Below, piece after piece: positions 25,570 through 34,038 of a DNA stretch of 49,151 nt. The position numbers were made by a program, and so were the translations under genes. The DNA is taken from assembly GCA_036374795.1 (NCBI GenBank), contig DASUTC010000159.1, positions 1 through 49,151 of the forward strand, written 5' to 3'. The first letter of the stretch is position 1, and every line of letters begins with the position of its first letter. The stretch comes from Herpetosiphonaceae bacterium (GTDB taxonomy: Bacteria; Chloroflexota; Chloroflexia; Chloroflexales; Kallotenuaceae). The notes beneath the pieces are model-generated. The model worked only from the letters and a program-made list of their open reading frames with translations, was not told the origin of the DNA and made no database searches.

Positions 25570-26487
25570 TCATCGTCCGGCGATCGTCAGCTCTTGCCCG
25601 GCCATCAGGATGCTGTAGCGCAGGATAAACCCGCCGATCAGCACCAGGATCGCCGGTAGCACCATGTTCTGACCGCCGCGCAGACGCGGCATGAAGCGCA
25701 GCGCCAGCGGCAGCAGCAGCCCGAGCAGGCCGGTGCCGATCAGCAGCAGCAGCCCGAAGCGGCTGCGGATCAGCGGCATGGCGAGCGCGCCCAGCGAGAC
25801 AAAAAAGGCCCCGATCAGCAGCAGCTCCAGCCCGATCGCCAGCGAGTCGGCGGTTTCGAGGCGCTCCAGCGAGCCGCGCGAGGTTGAGCGCCGCCGTAGC
25901 AGCAGCATCGTCGCGATGCCCGTCGAGGCCGCCGATGCCAGGAACAGCGCGCCGATCAGCGGGCTATCGCTCCAGAACGGCTGGTTGGTCGCGGTCAGCA
26001 GCGCGCCGGTGTACGAGGCGATAAAAAAGCCCACGCCCGCCGCCAGCAGCTCGAAGCCCAGGCCGATCGGGCCGCGATGCAGCCAGCGCGCCAGATTGCT
26101 GAAGCGTCCCAGGCCGAAGCGCCGATCCTCGGCCAGCACGCCCAGGAAGGAGAGGAACGAGAGGCCGCCAAAGATGAAGAGCGCCCACGATCCGACCGAC
26201 ATCGGCGACCAGTATTTGAACATCGGCCAGAAGGTTTCCGACTGGATCAGCATGTGCCAGAAGCGCTCAGGCCGTCCCAGGTCCAGAATCAGCAGGATGC
26301 CGCAGATCGCGACCAGCGGAAAGGCCAGATAGTACGCGACCTTCGCCAGCTCGCGATCTTCCTCGGAGCCGATCAGCTCGATCAGCGCGGCCATGAAATA
26401 GGCTCCGGCGGCGATGCCGCCAAGATAAAAGTAGAAGACCAGCCACCATTCCCAGTGCGGCGAGGCGACGATTCGATCGACGGGCAT
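25570..26487 (-). CDS. NrfD/PsrC-like membrane subunit of formate dehydrogenase
   Basis: 305 residues from the ATG at 26487, which shares its first base with the fdhB stop (TAATG) and is preceded by GGAGGTG. Integral membrane protein with eight or more hydrophobic segments, beginning HWEWWLVFYFYLGGIAAGAYFMAAL and including LDLGRPERFWHML, the usual NrfD signature (longer stretches are described, not quoted). It anchors the ferredoxin-like subunit and passes electrons to menaquinone. Unlike E. coli FdnI it carries no evident heme b ligands, so this formate dehydrogenase uses the heme-free NrfD route. The frame upstream of the ATG lies over fdhB and is not used. Confidence 0.9.
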   Translation of the reverse strand: MPVDRIVASPHWEWWLVFYFYLGGIAAGAYFMAALIELIGSEEDRELAKVAYYLAFPLVAICGILLILDLGRPERFWHMLIQSETFWPMFKYWSPMSVGSWALFIFGGLSFLSFLGVLAEDRRFGLGRFSNLARWLHRGPIGLGFELLAAGVGFFIASYTGALLTATNQPFWSDSPLIGALFLASAASTGIATMLLLRRRSTSRGSLERLETADSLAIGLELLLIGAFFVSLGALAMPLIRSRFGLLLLIGTGLLGLLLPLALRFMPRLRGGQNMVLPAILVLIGGFILRYSILMAGQELTIAGR

Positions 26488-27374
26488 TAGCGCACCTCCT
26501 CCCGACGCTCCTCTGCGAAACGATCCATGCGCCGCTTGCGGAAGCTGACCAGCCCGATCACGGCCATTGCCAGCGCGCTGCCGATGCTCCACAGCGACGA
26601 GGGCAGCACGGTGCGGCTCGGCAGCTTGGGATTCGACGGCAGGCTATAGACTTCGGGCTCGTCCATCAGCAGATAGAAGGCGTTGAGGCCGCCCAGGATC
26701 TGCTCGTCGGCACCGTAGAGCCGCGCCTGGGTCAAGCCCTGATCGTGAAGCTGCTTGACGCGGGCGTCGGCGCGCTGCCTCAGCTCCTCGATCGGCCCGA
26801 ACTGGATCGATGCCGTGGGACAGGCTTGCGCGCAGGCCGGTGTCAGGCCGTGCTGCATCCGATCGTAGCACAGCGTGCATTTTTTGGCGGTGCCCTTGCC
26901 CTCGTTCTCCGATCCGCTCATGTGGATCACGCCGAAGGGACAGGCGGCCATACAGTCGCGGCAGCCGTTGCAGACCTGCTGCTGGATATAGACGCTGTCG
27001 AACTCGGTGCGCATGATCGCGCCCGTGGGGCAGACATCCAGGCAGGGCGCGTTGACGCAGTGCTTGCACACATCCGACATCATCAGCCATTGCAGGTTAT
27101 CGCGGCTGGCGTCGGTGGGCTCGTAGCTGGCCTGGCCGTTCAGCTCCGACTTTTCGATGAACCTGACATGTCGCCAGTTGACCGCCGACAGCGAGCCGGT
27201 GTTGTCGTAGCTCATGCCGGTCAGCGCTCGCGTCGCGCCGGGATTGCTGCCGTCCGCCGCTGGCTGCTCGGCAAGCTCGGCCTCCAGATCGTTCCACTGG
27301 TGGCAGGCGACCTGGCACGCCTTACAGCCGATGCAGACCGATGTATCCGTGTAAAAACCCATGGGCTGGCTCAT
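26487..27374 (-). CDS. fdhB: Formate dehydrogenase iron-sulfur subunit
   Basis: 295 residues from the ATG at 27374 (GAGGAG eight bases upstream; an alternative ATG at 27361 would drop four residues). Four [4Fe-4S] clusters are predicted from CIGCKACQVAC (Cys14-24), CKHCVNAPCLDVC, CNGCRDCMAAC and CTLCYDRMQHGLTPAC. Electrons from the catalytic subunit pass through these to the membrane subunit. Near the C-terminus a hydrophobic helix (SLWSIGSALAMAVIGLVSF) followed by RKRR resembles the membrane anchor of FdnH, which supports an outward-facing complex exported with the Tat-dependent catalytic subunit. Confidence 0.93.
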   Translation of the reverse strand: MSQPMGFYTDTSVCIGCKACQVACHQWNDLEAELAEQPAADGSNPGATRALTGMSYDNTGSLSAVNWRHVRFIEKSELNGQASYEPTDASRDNLQWLMMSDVCKHCVNAPCLDVCPTGAIMRTEFDSVYIQQQVCNGCRDCMAACPFGVIHMSGSENEGKGTAKKCTLCYDRMQHGLTPACAQACPTASIQFGPIEELRQRADARVKQLHDQGLTQARLYGADEQILGGLNAFYLLMDEPEVYSLPSNPKLPSRTVLPSSLWSIGSALAMAVIGLVSFRKRRMDRFAEERREEVR

Positions 27375-27389
27375 TGGGCTGCTCCTCGC

Positions 27390-27462
27390 GGAGAACAAGC
27401 CAACAAAGAACAAACAAAGAAGCTGCGTATGTTGTTCTTTGTTCTCTGTTCTTTGTTCTCCT
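27390..27462. repeat. Inverted heptamer element between fdhA and fdhB
   Basis: A left arm (27403-27421) built of ACAAAGAAC units faces a right arm (27435-27456) built of TTCTTTGTTC units. They pair over 9 and 10 bp with a 3-base bulge, around a 13-base loop. The stem would form in the fdhA-fdhB mRNA just after the fdhA stop. Confidence 0.75.
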
Positions 27463-30400
27463 ATTCCGGCTCCACATTACACACAAAGACCTTCGCCTCG
27501 TGGATCTGGACGTTGGGATCGCCGACCATCGCGGCCAGGTTGTTGACGACATCACCTCGCGCGATGCCTTTGTAGCCCCAGTGCCAGGGCATGCCCACCT
27601 GATGCACGATCTTGCCGCCGATGTTGAACGGACGCATCCGCTTGGTCACGAGCGCTTTGGCCCGAATCGTCGCGCGCGGCGTCGAGATTTTGACCATCTG
27701 CGTGTTACGGATGCCCTTCTCCTGCGCCAGCTCCGGGCTGATCTCGACAAACAGCTCAGGCTGAAGCTCGGCCAGCCACGGCACCCACCGGCTCATCGAG
27801 CCGCTCAGGTGATGCTCCGTCAGCCGATAGGTTGACAGAATGTGTGGGTAGGCCGGATCGCCCGTTTTCGCCAGGGCATTGCCCTCGACATCGTAGTGCT
27901 TGTAGACCGGGTTGTTCTGCTGCGTGTAGAGCATATTTTCCACCGGCGACTCGGCAGGCTCGTAGTGGGTCGGGAGCGGCCCGTCGGTCAGGCCCGACGG
28001 CGCGAACAGCCAGGCCTTGCCGTCGGCCTTCATGATGAACGGATCTGCGCCGCTGTGGAAGTCCAGGCCGACACCGTTGGGCTTGGGCTGCGCCGTGGGC
28101 GCTTTCGTCACCGGAAAATCGGGCACCTCGCCCTCGATGCCGGTCCACTTGCCTTTGATGATGTTGCCCTGCGCGTCCCTCGTCTCGCCGTCGGGGTCCC
28201 ACCAGATAAAGCCTTTGGCCGCGCCCGACGGATCGAACTCGCGCGCCAGCCGCGCCTCCTTGGGCCACGGATTGCCCGCCGGATCAGCCGAGGCGCGGTT
28301 GTACATCAGGTGACGGTTGGCAGGCCAGGCGAAGGCCCACTTGGGCGAGATCCAGCGGCCTTTCTCGCGCGACGCCGCGCGGTTAACGCCGTCGGGATTC
28401 GCGTCGTCGGGGGCGTAGATGCCGGAGTAGATCCACCCGCCGCAGGCGGTTGTGCCGTCGTCCTTGAGATCGCCGAAGCCCCTGACCGGCTTGCCCGTGT
28501 CGGTGAAGTAGCCGTTGATCTCTTTGACCACGCGCGTGGCCGATGGCTCGTCTTTGATCCGCCACGGCGCGTTCTCTTCCTCGTCGATGTAGTCCCAGGT
28601 CAGCGCCTTGATCCCGGCGTCGCGCGGATTAGCGCTATCCTGGTACAGCTCCTTGAGCCGCAGCCCCAGATGTACCGTAAACCACAGGTCGGAGCGCGCG
28701 TCCTCAGGCGGATCGACCGCCCGATCGTGCCACTGCACAAGCCGCTGCGTGTTGGTGAACGAGCCGTCCATCTCCGGCACGGCGGCGGCGGGGATGAAGA
28801 AGATCTCGGTCTGGATGCTGGTCGGATCGAGCTTACCCTCGTCGACTTCGGGCGAGTCCTTCCAGAAGCTCGCGGTTTCGGTTTCAAAGATGTCTTTGAC
28901 GACCAGCCACTTAAGCTGTGCCAGCGCCCGCCGCTGAAAGCCCGCGTTCTGCCCGCCGACCGCCGGGTTCTGGCCCATAGCGAAGAAGCCTTCCATCTTG
29001 CCCTCGGCCATGTGGACGAACATCGGCATGTGCGAGTGGTCGCCGACGATCTTGGGCTGCCAGGCATAGCCGTAGTCACTGTCGGCGGTCGCGGCGTCGC
29101 CGTACCAGGCCTTGAGCAGCGAAACCATAAACTTGGGCATGTTCGACCAGTAGGCGGTCGGTGTTACCTCAGTTTCAAGGTAGTCGCTCAGGGTATCGTG
29201 CTTTTTGAGCGCGCTGGGCGTGTTCAGGTAGCCCGGCAGCAGGTTGTAGAGCGTCGGAATATCGGTCGATCCCTGGATCGTGGCGTGGCCGCGCAGCGCG
29301 AGAATCCCGCCGCCGGGTCGCCCGATGTTGCCGAGCAGCGATTGCAGGATCGTTGCGGCGCGAATGATCTGCACGCCAACGGTATGCTGTGTCCAGCCCA
29401 CGGCATAGACCACCATGCCGGTACGATCCGGCCCTGAGTTCTGCGTGAGCGTCTCGGCAACCTTGAGAAACACCGCCTGGGGACAGCCCGTTGCCTGCTC
29501 GACCATCTCCGGCGTGTAGCGGGCGTAGTGCCGCTTCAAGATCTGAAAGACGCAGTTCTCGTCCTGAAGCGTCAGGTCTTGCCGGGGCCGCCCGCCGACG
29601 AGCTTGCCCACGCGCGCCGAGAACGACTGTGACTCATCCTGCGCGGGCGTAGGCTGATTCTGGCCCTCCGGCGCGTCGGTCTGATACTTCCAGGTAGCCG
29701 AGTCGTACCTGCGGCCTTCGGCGTTGTACCCGGAGAAGAGTCCGTCCAGCTCCTCGGCATCCTGGTAGGCCGGATCGATCAGCGTGGCCGCGTTGGTGTA
29801 GTTGACGACATAATCACGGAAATATGTGTCGCTGGTCAGGATATAGTTGATCAGGCCGCCCAGGAACACGATGTCCGATCCGGCGCGGATCGGCGCGTGA
29901 ATGTCGGCCATCGCCGAGGTGCGCGTAAAGCGCGGATCGACATGGATCATCTTGGCTCCGCGCGCCTTGCCTTTCATCGCCCAGCGAAAGCCCACCGGGT
30001 GGCACTCGGCGAAGTTGGAGCCCATGATCATGATGAAGTCGGAGTTTTGCAGATCTTGCTGAAACGTCGTAGCGCCGCCACGACCATAGCTTGAGCCCAG
30101 ACCGGGCACAGTGCTAGAGTGTCATATGCGCGCCTGATTTTCGATGAACACGATGCCCAGCGCACGCATCAGCTTGAGATGCACGTAGTTCCACTCGTTG
30201 TCCATCGTCGCGCCGCCCAGCGAGCCGATCGCCAGCGTGTGGTTGACCTGCTTCTGCACCTGATTGCCGTCTTTGTCGGTGGTGCTGAAGCTCTCGGCAA
30301 AGGTGCGGTCGCGCGTCTCTTTGACAAGCTGCGCGATGCGCTCCATCGCCCAGTCGAGCGGCTTCTCTTCCCAGTCGGTCGCTCCCGGCGCGCGATATTT

Positions 30401-30748
30401 GACCCTGGTCGAGCGCAGCGGGTTGACGGCCAGTTGCAGCGAAGCCGCGCCCTTGGGGCAGAGATTTCCCTCAGAGATCGGCGAGTCGGGGTTGCCCTCG
30501 ATGTTGATGATCGTATCCTGGCCGGTAGCCGCGTCTTTTTTGACGCTGATCAGTGTGCCGCAGCCGACCGCGCAGTAGGGGCAGATGCTCGGCACGTCGC
30601 GCGCGTCGGCGATCTTGAGCTTCTGGGCCAGGCTTTTGGCTGCGGTCAGATCTGCGCCGAACGCCAGAATGCCGCCGAGCGCGAAGCCGCCCGCTGCCGC
30701 ACCGCGCAAGAGATCGCGTCGGCTGACGGATTTGCTCAGAGGGTCCAT
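27461..30748 (-). CDS. fdhA: Selenocysteine-containing formate dehydrogenase catalytic subunit
   Basis: One gene of 1095 residues with UGA at 30124-30122 read as selenocysteine 209; automatic calling gives two frames (end of first at 30122, second from 30109). The frame joins as ENQARI-U-HSSTVPGLGSSYG and matches the FdnG/FdoG active-site region. Start ATG 30748: Tat signal SRRDLLRG at 9-16, hydrophobic stretch, then [4Fe-4S] ligands Cys56, Cys59, Cys63 (ICPYCAVGCG) and Cys97 (NLCPKGA). Molybdopterin-binding domains fill the remainder; the C-terminal domain includes NTQMVKISTPRATI. It oxidises formate to CO2 at a bis-MGD Mo/W centre, exported by Tat. SECIS follows the UGA. Promoter and palindrome lie about 95-130 bases upstream of the ATG. 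Confidence 0.95.
30087..30116 (-). promoter_or_regulatory. SECIS element of fdhA
   Basis: Counting U of UGA as 1: lower stem UAGC (9-12) with GCUA (35-38), U15-A33 and G16-C32, unpaired U17, upper stem GCCC (18-21) with GGGC (27-30), loop GGUCU (22-26; 30103-30099). The loop and U17 have the same numbering as in E. coli fdhF, where SelB contacts them. Confidence 0.9.
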
Positions 30749-30840
30749 ACGGGTATCCCTTTCTGTTCCTGAACGATGCAGGATGCCGATCGACTGAAGG
30801 AAAAGTGGGACGTGGTGCTGCAATAAATGTGCCGGGGACG

Positions 30841-30855
30841 CTACGATGATCGTAG
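30841..30855. promoter_or_regulatory. Palindrome CTACGAT-G-ATCGTAG over the fdhA -10
   Basis: Perfect 7-bp arms around one base. It covers the -10 hexamer of the fdhA promoter, so a protein bound here would block transcription. Inference: repressor operator. Confidence 0.55.
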
Positions 30856-30877
30856 TACGTTTGTGGGAGCGTGTCAA
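30849..30877 (-). promoter_or_regulatory. Promoter of the fdh operon
   Basis: TTGACA (30877-30872, perfect), a 17-base spacer, TACGAT (30854-30849). Predicted start near 30842 with a leader of about 95 bases to the fdhA ATG. Confidence 0.65.
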
Positions 30878-30906
30878 CTCGTCTGGTGCGTCGAATAGGC
30901 GAACGC

Positions 30907-32007
30907 TTAAACGTTCCCGACCCTGGCACGCAGGCTCGTATCTTCCGCGTGGCACTCAGGCACATGCACCAGCGGCACCTCCTCGCCGAGCGGGATGCTG
31001 ACGCGCACCTCGGTGCCCTCGCCGGGCGCGCTATCGATCTGGAGCGTGCCGCCGACCAGATTAGCGCGCTCCTGCATGCCGAAGATCCCGACGCCCTGGC
31101 CGTGCGGCGTTGGCCCGAGCACCGCCCGATCGAAGCCGCGCCCATCGTCCTCGATGCGCGCCGTCACCACGTCGGCGCGGCTCAAGTCCAGGTCGATCTC
31201 GACGTACGAGGCGGCGGCGTACTTCAAGATATTGGTGATCGTCTCCTGAATGATGCGATAGAGCGCCGTCTCGATCGGCGGCGGCAGGCGACGGCCCTCG
31301 CCGCGCATCTGGAGATCGACGCGCAGGCCCGCCGCTTCCAGACGATGCTGCGCCTGCCAGCGCAGCGCGGCGGCCAGTCCAAGGTCGTCCAGCAGCGAGG
31401 GCCGCAGATCGGCGATGATCGCGCGGACGCCGCCCAGCGTGCGATCGACGACCTCACGGACGCGGCCCAGCCCGCCTAGCAGCGAGGGCGTCATCTGATC
31501 GGCCTCCGTGCTCAGCACCGTGTCGATATAGATGCCGAGCGTCGCCAGCGATTGCGCCGTCTCGTCGTGCAGCTCGCGCGCGATCCGCCGACGCTCCTCC
31601 TCCTGCGCCGAGATCACCTGCTGGGTCAGTTGCTCGGTCAGACGGCGCGAGCGCTCAAGCGCCAGCTTGTCCTCCTGCAGGCGGTCGAGCATGGTGTTGA
31701 AGGTATGCGCCAGCCGTGCCAGATTCGGCTCGCCGTGCCTGATTTCTTCGGCGCGCACGCTCAGATCGCCACCGGCCACCAGCTCGGAGACGGTTTGCAG
31801 CACCAGCAGAGGCCGCAGCGCCAGCCGCAGCAGGACATAGTTGGCGGCGATGCTCAGCAGCAGCCCCAGGCTGGCGAAGCTCACGGTCAGCGCGATGCTC
31901 GACTGTTGCGCCAGCGTGCGGGTAATGGTGGTCCCGGCGGCAGCGCCCAGAAAGACGATCGCGCTGTTCACGGCTAGAATTTGATACAGCAGCGGCCATT
32001 TACGCAT
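30907..32007 (-). CDS. LiaS/NarX-like sensor histidine kinase
   Basis: 366 residues. Two N-terminal membrane helices (about 8-28 and 36-64) with a very short external loop, HAMP region (about 62-115), then a coiled HisKA_3 segment with ARELHDETAQSL (His147) and an ATPase domain with ETITNILKYA, EDDGRGFD and GIFGMQERANLVGG. This is the kinase class that pairs with NarL/LuxR-type response regulators; none is in the window. The short loop suggests sensing within the membrane or by another protein. The gene ends 30 bases before the -35 of the fdh operon on the same strand, so a part in formate dehydrogenase control is possible by context. No strong ribosome site was seen at the ATG. Confidence 0.9.
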   Translation of the reverse strand: MRKWPLLYQILAVNSAIVFLGAAAGTTITRTLAQQSSIALTVSFASLGLLLSIAANYVLLRLALRPLLVLQTVSELVAGGDLSVRAEEIRHGEPNLARLAHTFNTMLDRLQEDKLALERSRRLTEQLTQQVISAQEEERRRIARELHDETAQSLATLGIYIDTVLSTEADQMTPSLLGGLGRVREVVDRTLGGVRAIIADLRPSLLDDLGLAAALRWQAQHRLEAAGLRVDLQMRGEGRRLPPPIETALYRIIQETITNILKYAAASYVEIDLDLSRADVVTARIEDDGRGFDRAVLGPTPHGQGVGIFGMQERANLVGGTLQIDSAPGEGTEVRVSIPLGEEVPLVHVPECHAEDTSLRARVGNV

Positions 32008-32069
32008 ATGGTTTCCTGCACTGATTCACGATTATTCTGCGCTAAGTGTAGCACTGATGCTCAACTTAC

Positions 32070-32810
32070 TTATGCATGGCGGCTCCGCCACACCGCCAGC
32101 GGAAAGCGGACTACGGCGGTCCAGATCCGCTTCCAGCGCCAGGGCTGCCGCACCAGCCGAAAGAGCCACTCCAGGCCCAGCCGGCGCATCCAGCGCGGCG
32201 CGCGCACAACCCGACCTGAGATGTAGTCGAGCGTGCCGCCGACGCCGAGCGCCACGGGTATTTGGAGCGCTGGCTGATTGCGCGCGATCCAGAGATCCTG
32301 CGCCGGAGAGCCGTAGGCCACGAGCAAAATATCGGGCCGCGCCGCCCGAATCCGCGCGTGGATCTCCGGCTCGTCGCTCGGCTGCGGCGAGCCGGCGTAG
32401 CACCCGGCGATGACCACGCCTGGAAAGCGCTGCTTCAGCACGGCGGCGGCGGCCTCGGCGATCCCCGGCGCGGCTCCGAGCAGATACAGGCGCAGGCCGC
32501 TGCTGGCGCTTAGCGCCGCCAGTCGCTCGCACAGCTCGATGCCGGGCACGCGATTGCGGAGTGTCTGGCCGGTCCAGCGCGCGGCGAAGTTCAGGCCAAC
32601 GCCGTCGGGAACCGCCAGGTCGGCCTGTTGGAGCGTCTTGAGAAACGCCGGATGCCGCTGTGCCGCCATCACAAATTCGGGGTTGACCGTCACCACATGA
32701 TGGGCCTTGCCGTCGCGGGCCAGGGCTGCAATCCGCGCGACCGCCTGATCCATCGAGACATCATCGATGCGCACGTCGAGCAGGGTGATCGAAGCATACG
32801 TCTGTTGCAT
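32070..32810 (-). CDS. WecG/TagA/CpsF-family glycosyltransferase
   Basis: 246 residues from the ATG at 32810; a TTG six codons earlier is possible. Members transfer N-acetylmannosamine-type sugars to lipid-linked precursors in cell envelope polysaccharide synthesis. Family blocks seen: VVTVNPEFVMAAQ, LAVPDGVGLNFAARW, ILLVAYGSPAQDLWIARN and GVGGTLDYISGRVVRAPRW, followed by the basic LEWLFRLVRQPWRWKR tail. It is a membrane-associated cytoplasmic enzyme. There is no polysaccharide cluster around it, so the product is not predictable. Confidence 0.92.
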   Translation of the reverse strand: MQQTYASITLLDVRIDDVSMDQAVARIAALARDGKAHHVVTVNPEFVMAAQRHPAFLKTLQQADLAVPDGVGLNFAARWTGQTLRNRVPGIELCERLAALSASSGLRLYLLGAAPGIAEAAAAVLKQRFPGVVIAGCYAGSPQPSDEPEIHARIRAARPDILLVAYGSPAQDLWIARNQPALQIPVALGVGGTLDYISGRVVRAPRWMRRLGLEWLFRLVRQPWRWKRIWTAVVRFPLAVWRSRHA

Positions 32811-32851
32811 GGCTGAACTATACCGCAACTTCTACCCGCTTAACGACGAAA

Positions 32852-32869
32852 CGGACCCGTTTGGGTCCG
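32852..32869 (-). terminator. Weak intrinsic terminator of the lipoprotein gene
   Basis: CGGACCC/GGGTCCG 7-bp stem with a 4-base loop, followed on the minus strand by TTTCGT. It lies about 60 bases after the lipoprotein stop at 32928, past a heptamer element. Confidence 0.45.
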
Positions 32870-32875
32870 CCTCTG

Positions 32876-32926
32876 TGTCGAGTTCCAGGTGCCAAGCTCC
32901 CGGTTCTTAGTTCTGCGCTTCCGTCC
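32876..32926 (+). repeat. Short heptamer-repeat element after the 164-residue lipoprotein
   Basis: Plus strand: GTGTCGAGTTCCAGGTGCC, then AAGCTCCCGGTTCTTAG and TTCTG. It is a degenerate copy of the two-part element and lies just after the stop codon. Confidence 0.55.
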
Positions 32927-32927
32927 C

Positions 32928-33422
32928 CTACGGCGCTGTCACCTCAAGTGGCACGGTCTGCTTGGTGCCGTCCGTGAAGGTCAGCTCAAGGTCGATCGTG
33001 TAGTCGCCGGCAACCGGAAAGTACTTCTCGTAATCGGCTGGCTCAAGCGTGAGCTTGCCGTTGGAGTTTTCGCGAATGACCTGGCCTTTGGCGCTCTCGG
33101 CACCTGCCGGAGCCTGGCTGACCGTCCACTTATAGTTAGTAACGCCCGCGACCTCTCTGGTGGTATCCAGCACTAGCGGCTGATCGCGCTGAAGTCTGAG
33201 GTCGGACGGCACGAGCCCTTCTAGCTCCGCGCCAGCCTGTTCGAGCAACGCCTGGGCGGTCGGATCGTTGAGCGCCGCAGCAGCGGTCTGCTCCGCGCCG
33301 GGCGGTATCGATGCCGAGCTGACGGCGGAAGCGGCCTCGTTGGCACCCTGCTCGACCTCGGCAGGCCCGCAGGCCGCCAGGACCAGCAGCATGCCGACGA
33401 ACAAAAGCTTGAGAATCTTCAT
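32928..33422 (-). CDS. Lipoprotein with PKD-like C-terminal domain
   Basis: 164 residues. Signal peptide with lipobox LAAC (Cys18). The next 50 residues are Ala/Ser-rich and disordered. From about 80 a beta-sandwich-like segment is seen (LVLDTTREVAGVTNYKWTVS, then GDYTIDLELTFTDGTKQTV), the pattern of PKD-type domains. It should sit on the outer face of the membrane. No partner gene is evident and the function is unknown. It is followed by a degenerate heptamer element and a weak terminator. Confidence 0.75.
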   Translation of the reverse strand: MKILKLLFVGMLLVLAACGPAEVEQGANEAASAVSSASIPPGAEQTAAAALNDPTAQALLEQAGAELEGLVPSDLRLQRDQPLVLDTTREVAGVTNYKWTVSQAPAGAESAKGQVIRENSNGKLTLEPADYEKYFPVAGDYTIDLELTFTDGTKQTVPLEVTAP

Positions 33423-33483
33423 ATGGCTCTCTCCTTGCTACTCTGCTTCGGATCAGCAGCGTGCAAGAAGTGGGCCAATATGT

Positions 33484-33861
33484 CTACAGTGCGAACGTTT
33501 GGAGAAACGGATACGGTAGTTCTTTGCGATAGGGCGCGTAGCGCTCCAGCTCACGCAGCAGCATGTGCAGCTCGTTGCGTTGCAGGGGTTGCTCGTACGT
33601 TTCGCGTAGCACGCCCAGCTGTGCGCGTCGCTCGGCACACGGCTCACAGCTATACCGTTTATCGCGGAGTGTGAGCATCCCATCTTCTACCAGCTCATTG
33701 AGCGCGGTTTCGACGCTCCAGATGTCGCGGCACACGCGAGCTGCCATCTCGCCTGGTGTGGCGCGAAGCGAGCTATGCTCCATGAAGGTGAGAACAATAG
33801 CCAGTTTGCAGGATGTGTTAACTGCGGTTTCAAGGAGTTGAGTAACTTGGGGGTCCAACAT
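33484..33861 (-). CDS. Winged-helix DNA-binding-like protein
   Basis: 125 residues. Residues about 15-75 fit a winged helix-turn-helix: CKLAIVLTFMEHSSLRATPGEM, read as helices 1-2, then ARVCRDIWSVETALNELVEDG as recognition helix and LTLRDKRYSCEP as wing (each quoted only in part by position). Two CxxC-spaced cysteines (CEPC) follow the wing and could bind metal. The C-terminal 45 residues are a charged helix. GGAGG stands six bases before the ATG. The gene is divergent from the MrfA-like helicase and the space between carries dyad sequences, so self-regulation and control of the helicase are inferred. Confidence 0.7.
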   Translation of the reverse strand: MLDPQVTQLLETAVNTSCKLAIVLTFMEHSSLRATPGEMAARVCRDIWSVETALNELVEDGMLTLRDKRYSCEPCAERRAQLGVLRETYEQPLQRNELHMLLRELERYAPYRKELPYPFLQTFAL

Positions 33862-33960
33862 CGTGGGCCTCCTTCTTCTTTTCTGATCTTCGTCGACCAG
33901 TCAAGACAGTAAACTTGCGAGCTAGGTGGCGTCGTCGTGGGCGCAGGGGGCGTGGGGGGT

Positions 33961-33985
33961 AGCAAGTGATATACTGTGACTTGCT
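33961..33985. promoter_or_regulatory. Operator-like dyad AGCAAGT-N11-ACTTGCT
   Basis: Perfect 7-bp arms centred at 33973 in the divergent region. A second dyad, TATACT (33970-33975) and AGTATA (33988-33993), interleaves; each arm reads as a -10-like hexamer in one direction. Inference: overlapping divergent promoters with an operator. Confidence 0.5.
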
Positions 33986-34038
33986 GTAGTATAGCATGCA
34001 GGGCAGCACTTTGGAAGAGGATTTTTGACGAAATTTTC

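Noticed and set aside
25433-25573. N-terminal extension of the small lipoprotein
   Set aside because: It translates the repeat element and puts 47 charged residues before the signal peptide.
30109-30124. A stop codon splitting fdhA, read as a pseudogene or two genes
   Set aside because: UGA lies at the known Sec position, the frame is kept on both sides, and a SECIS hairpin follows.
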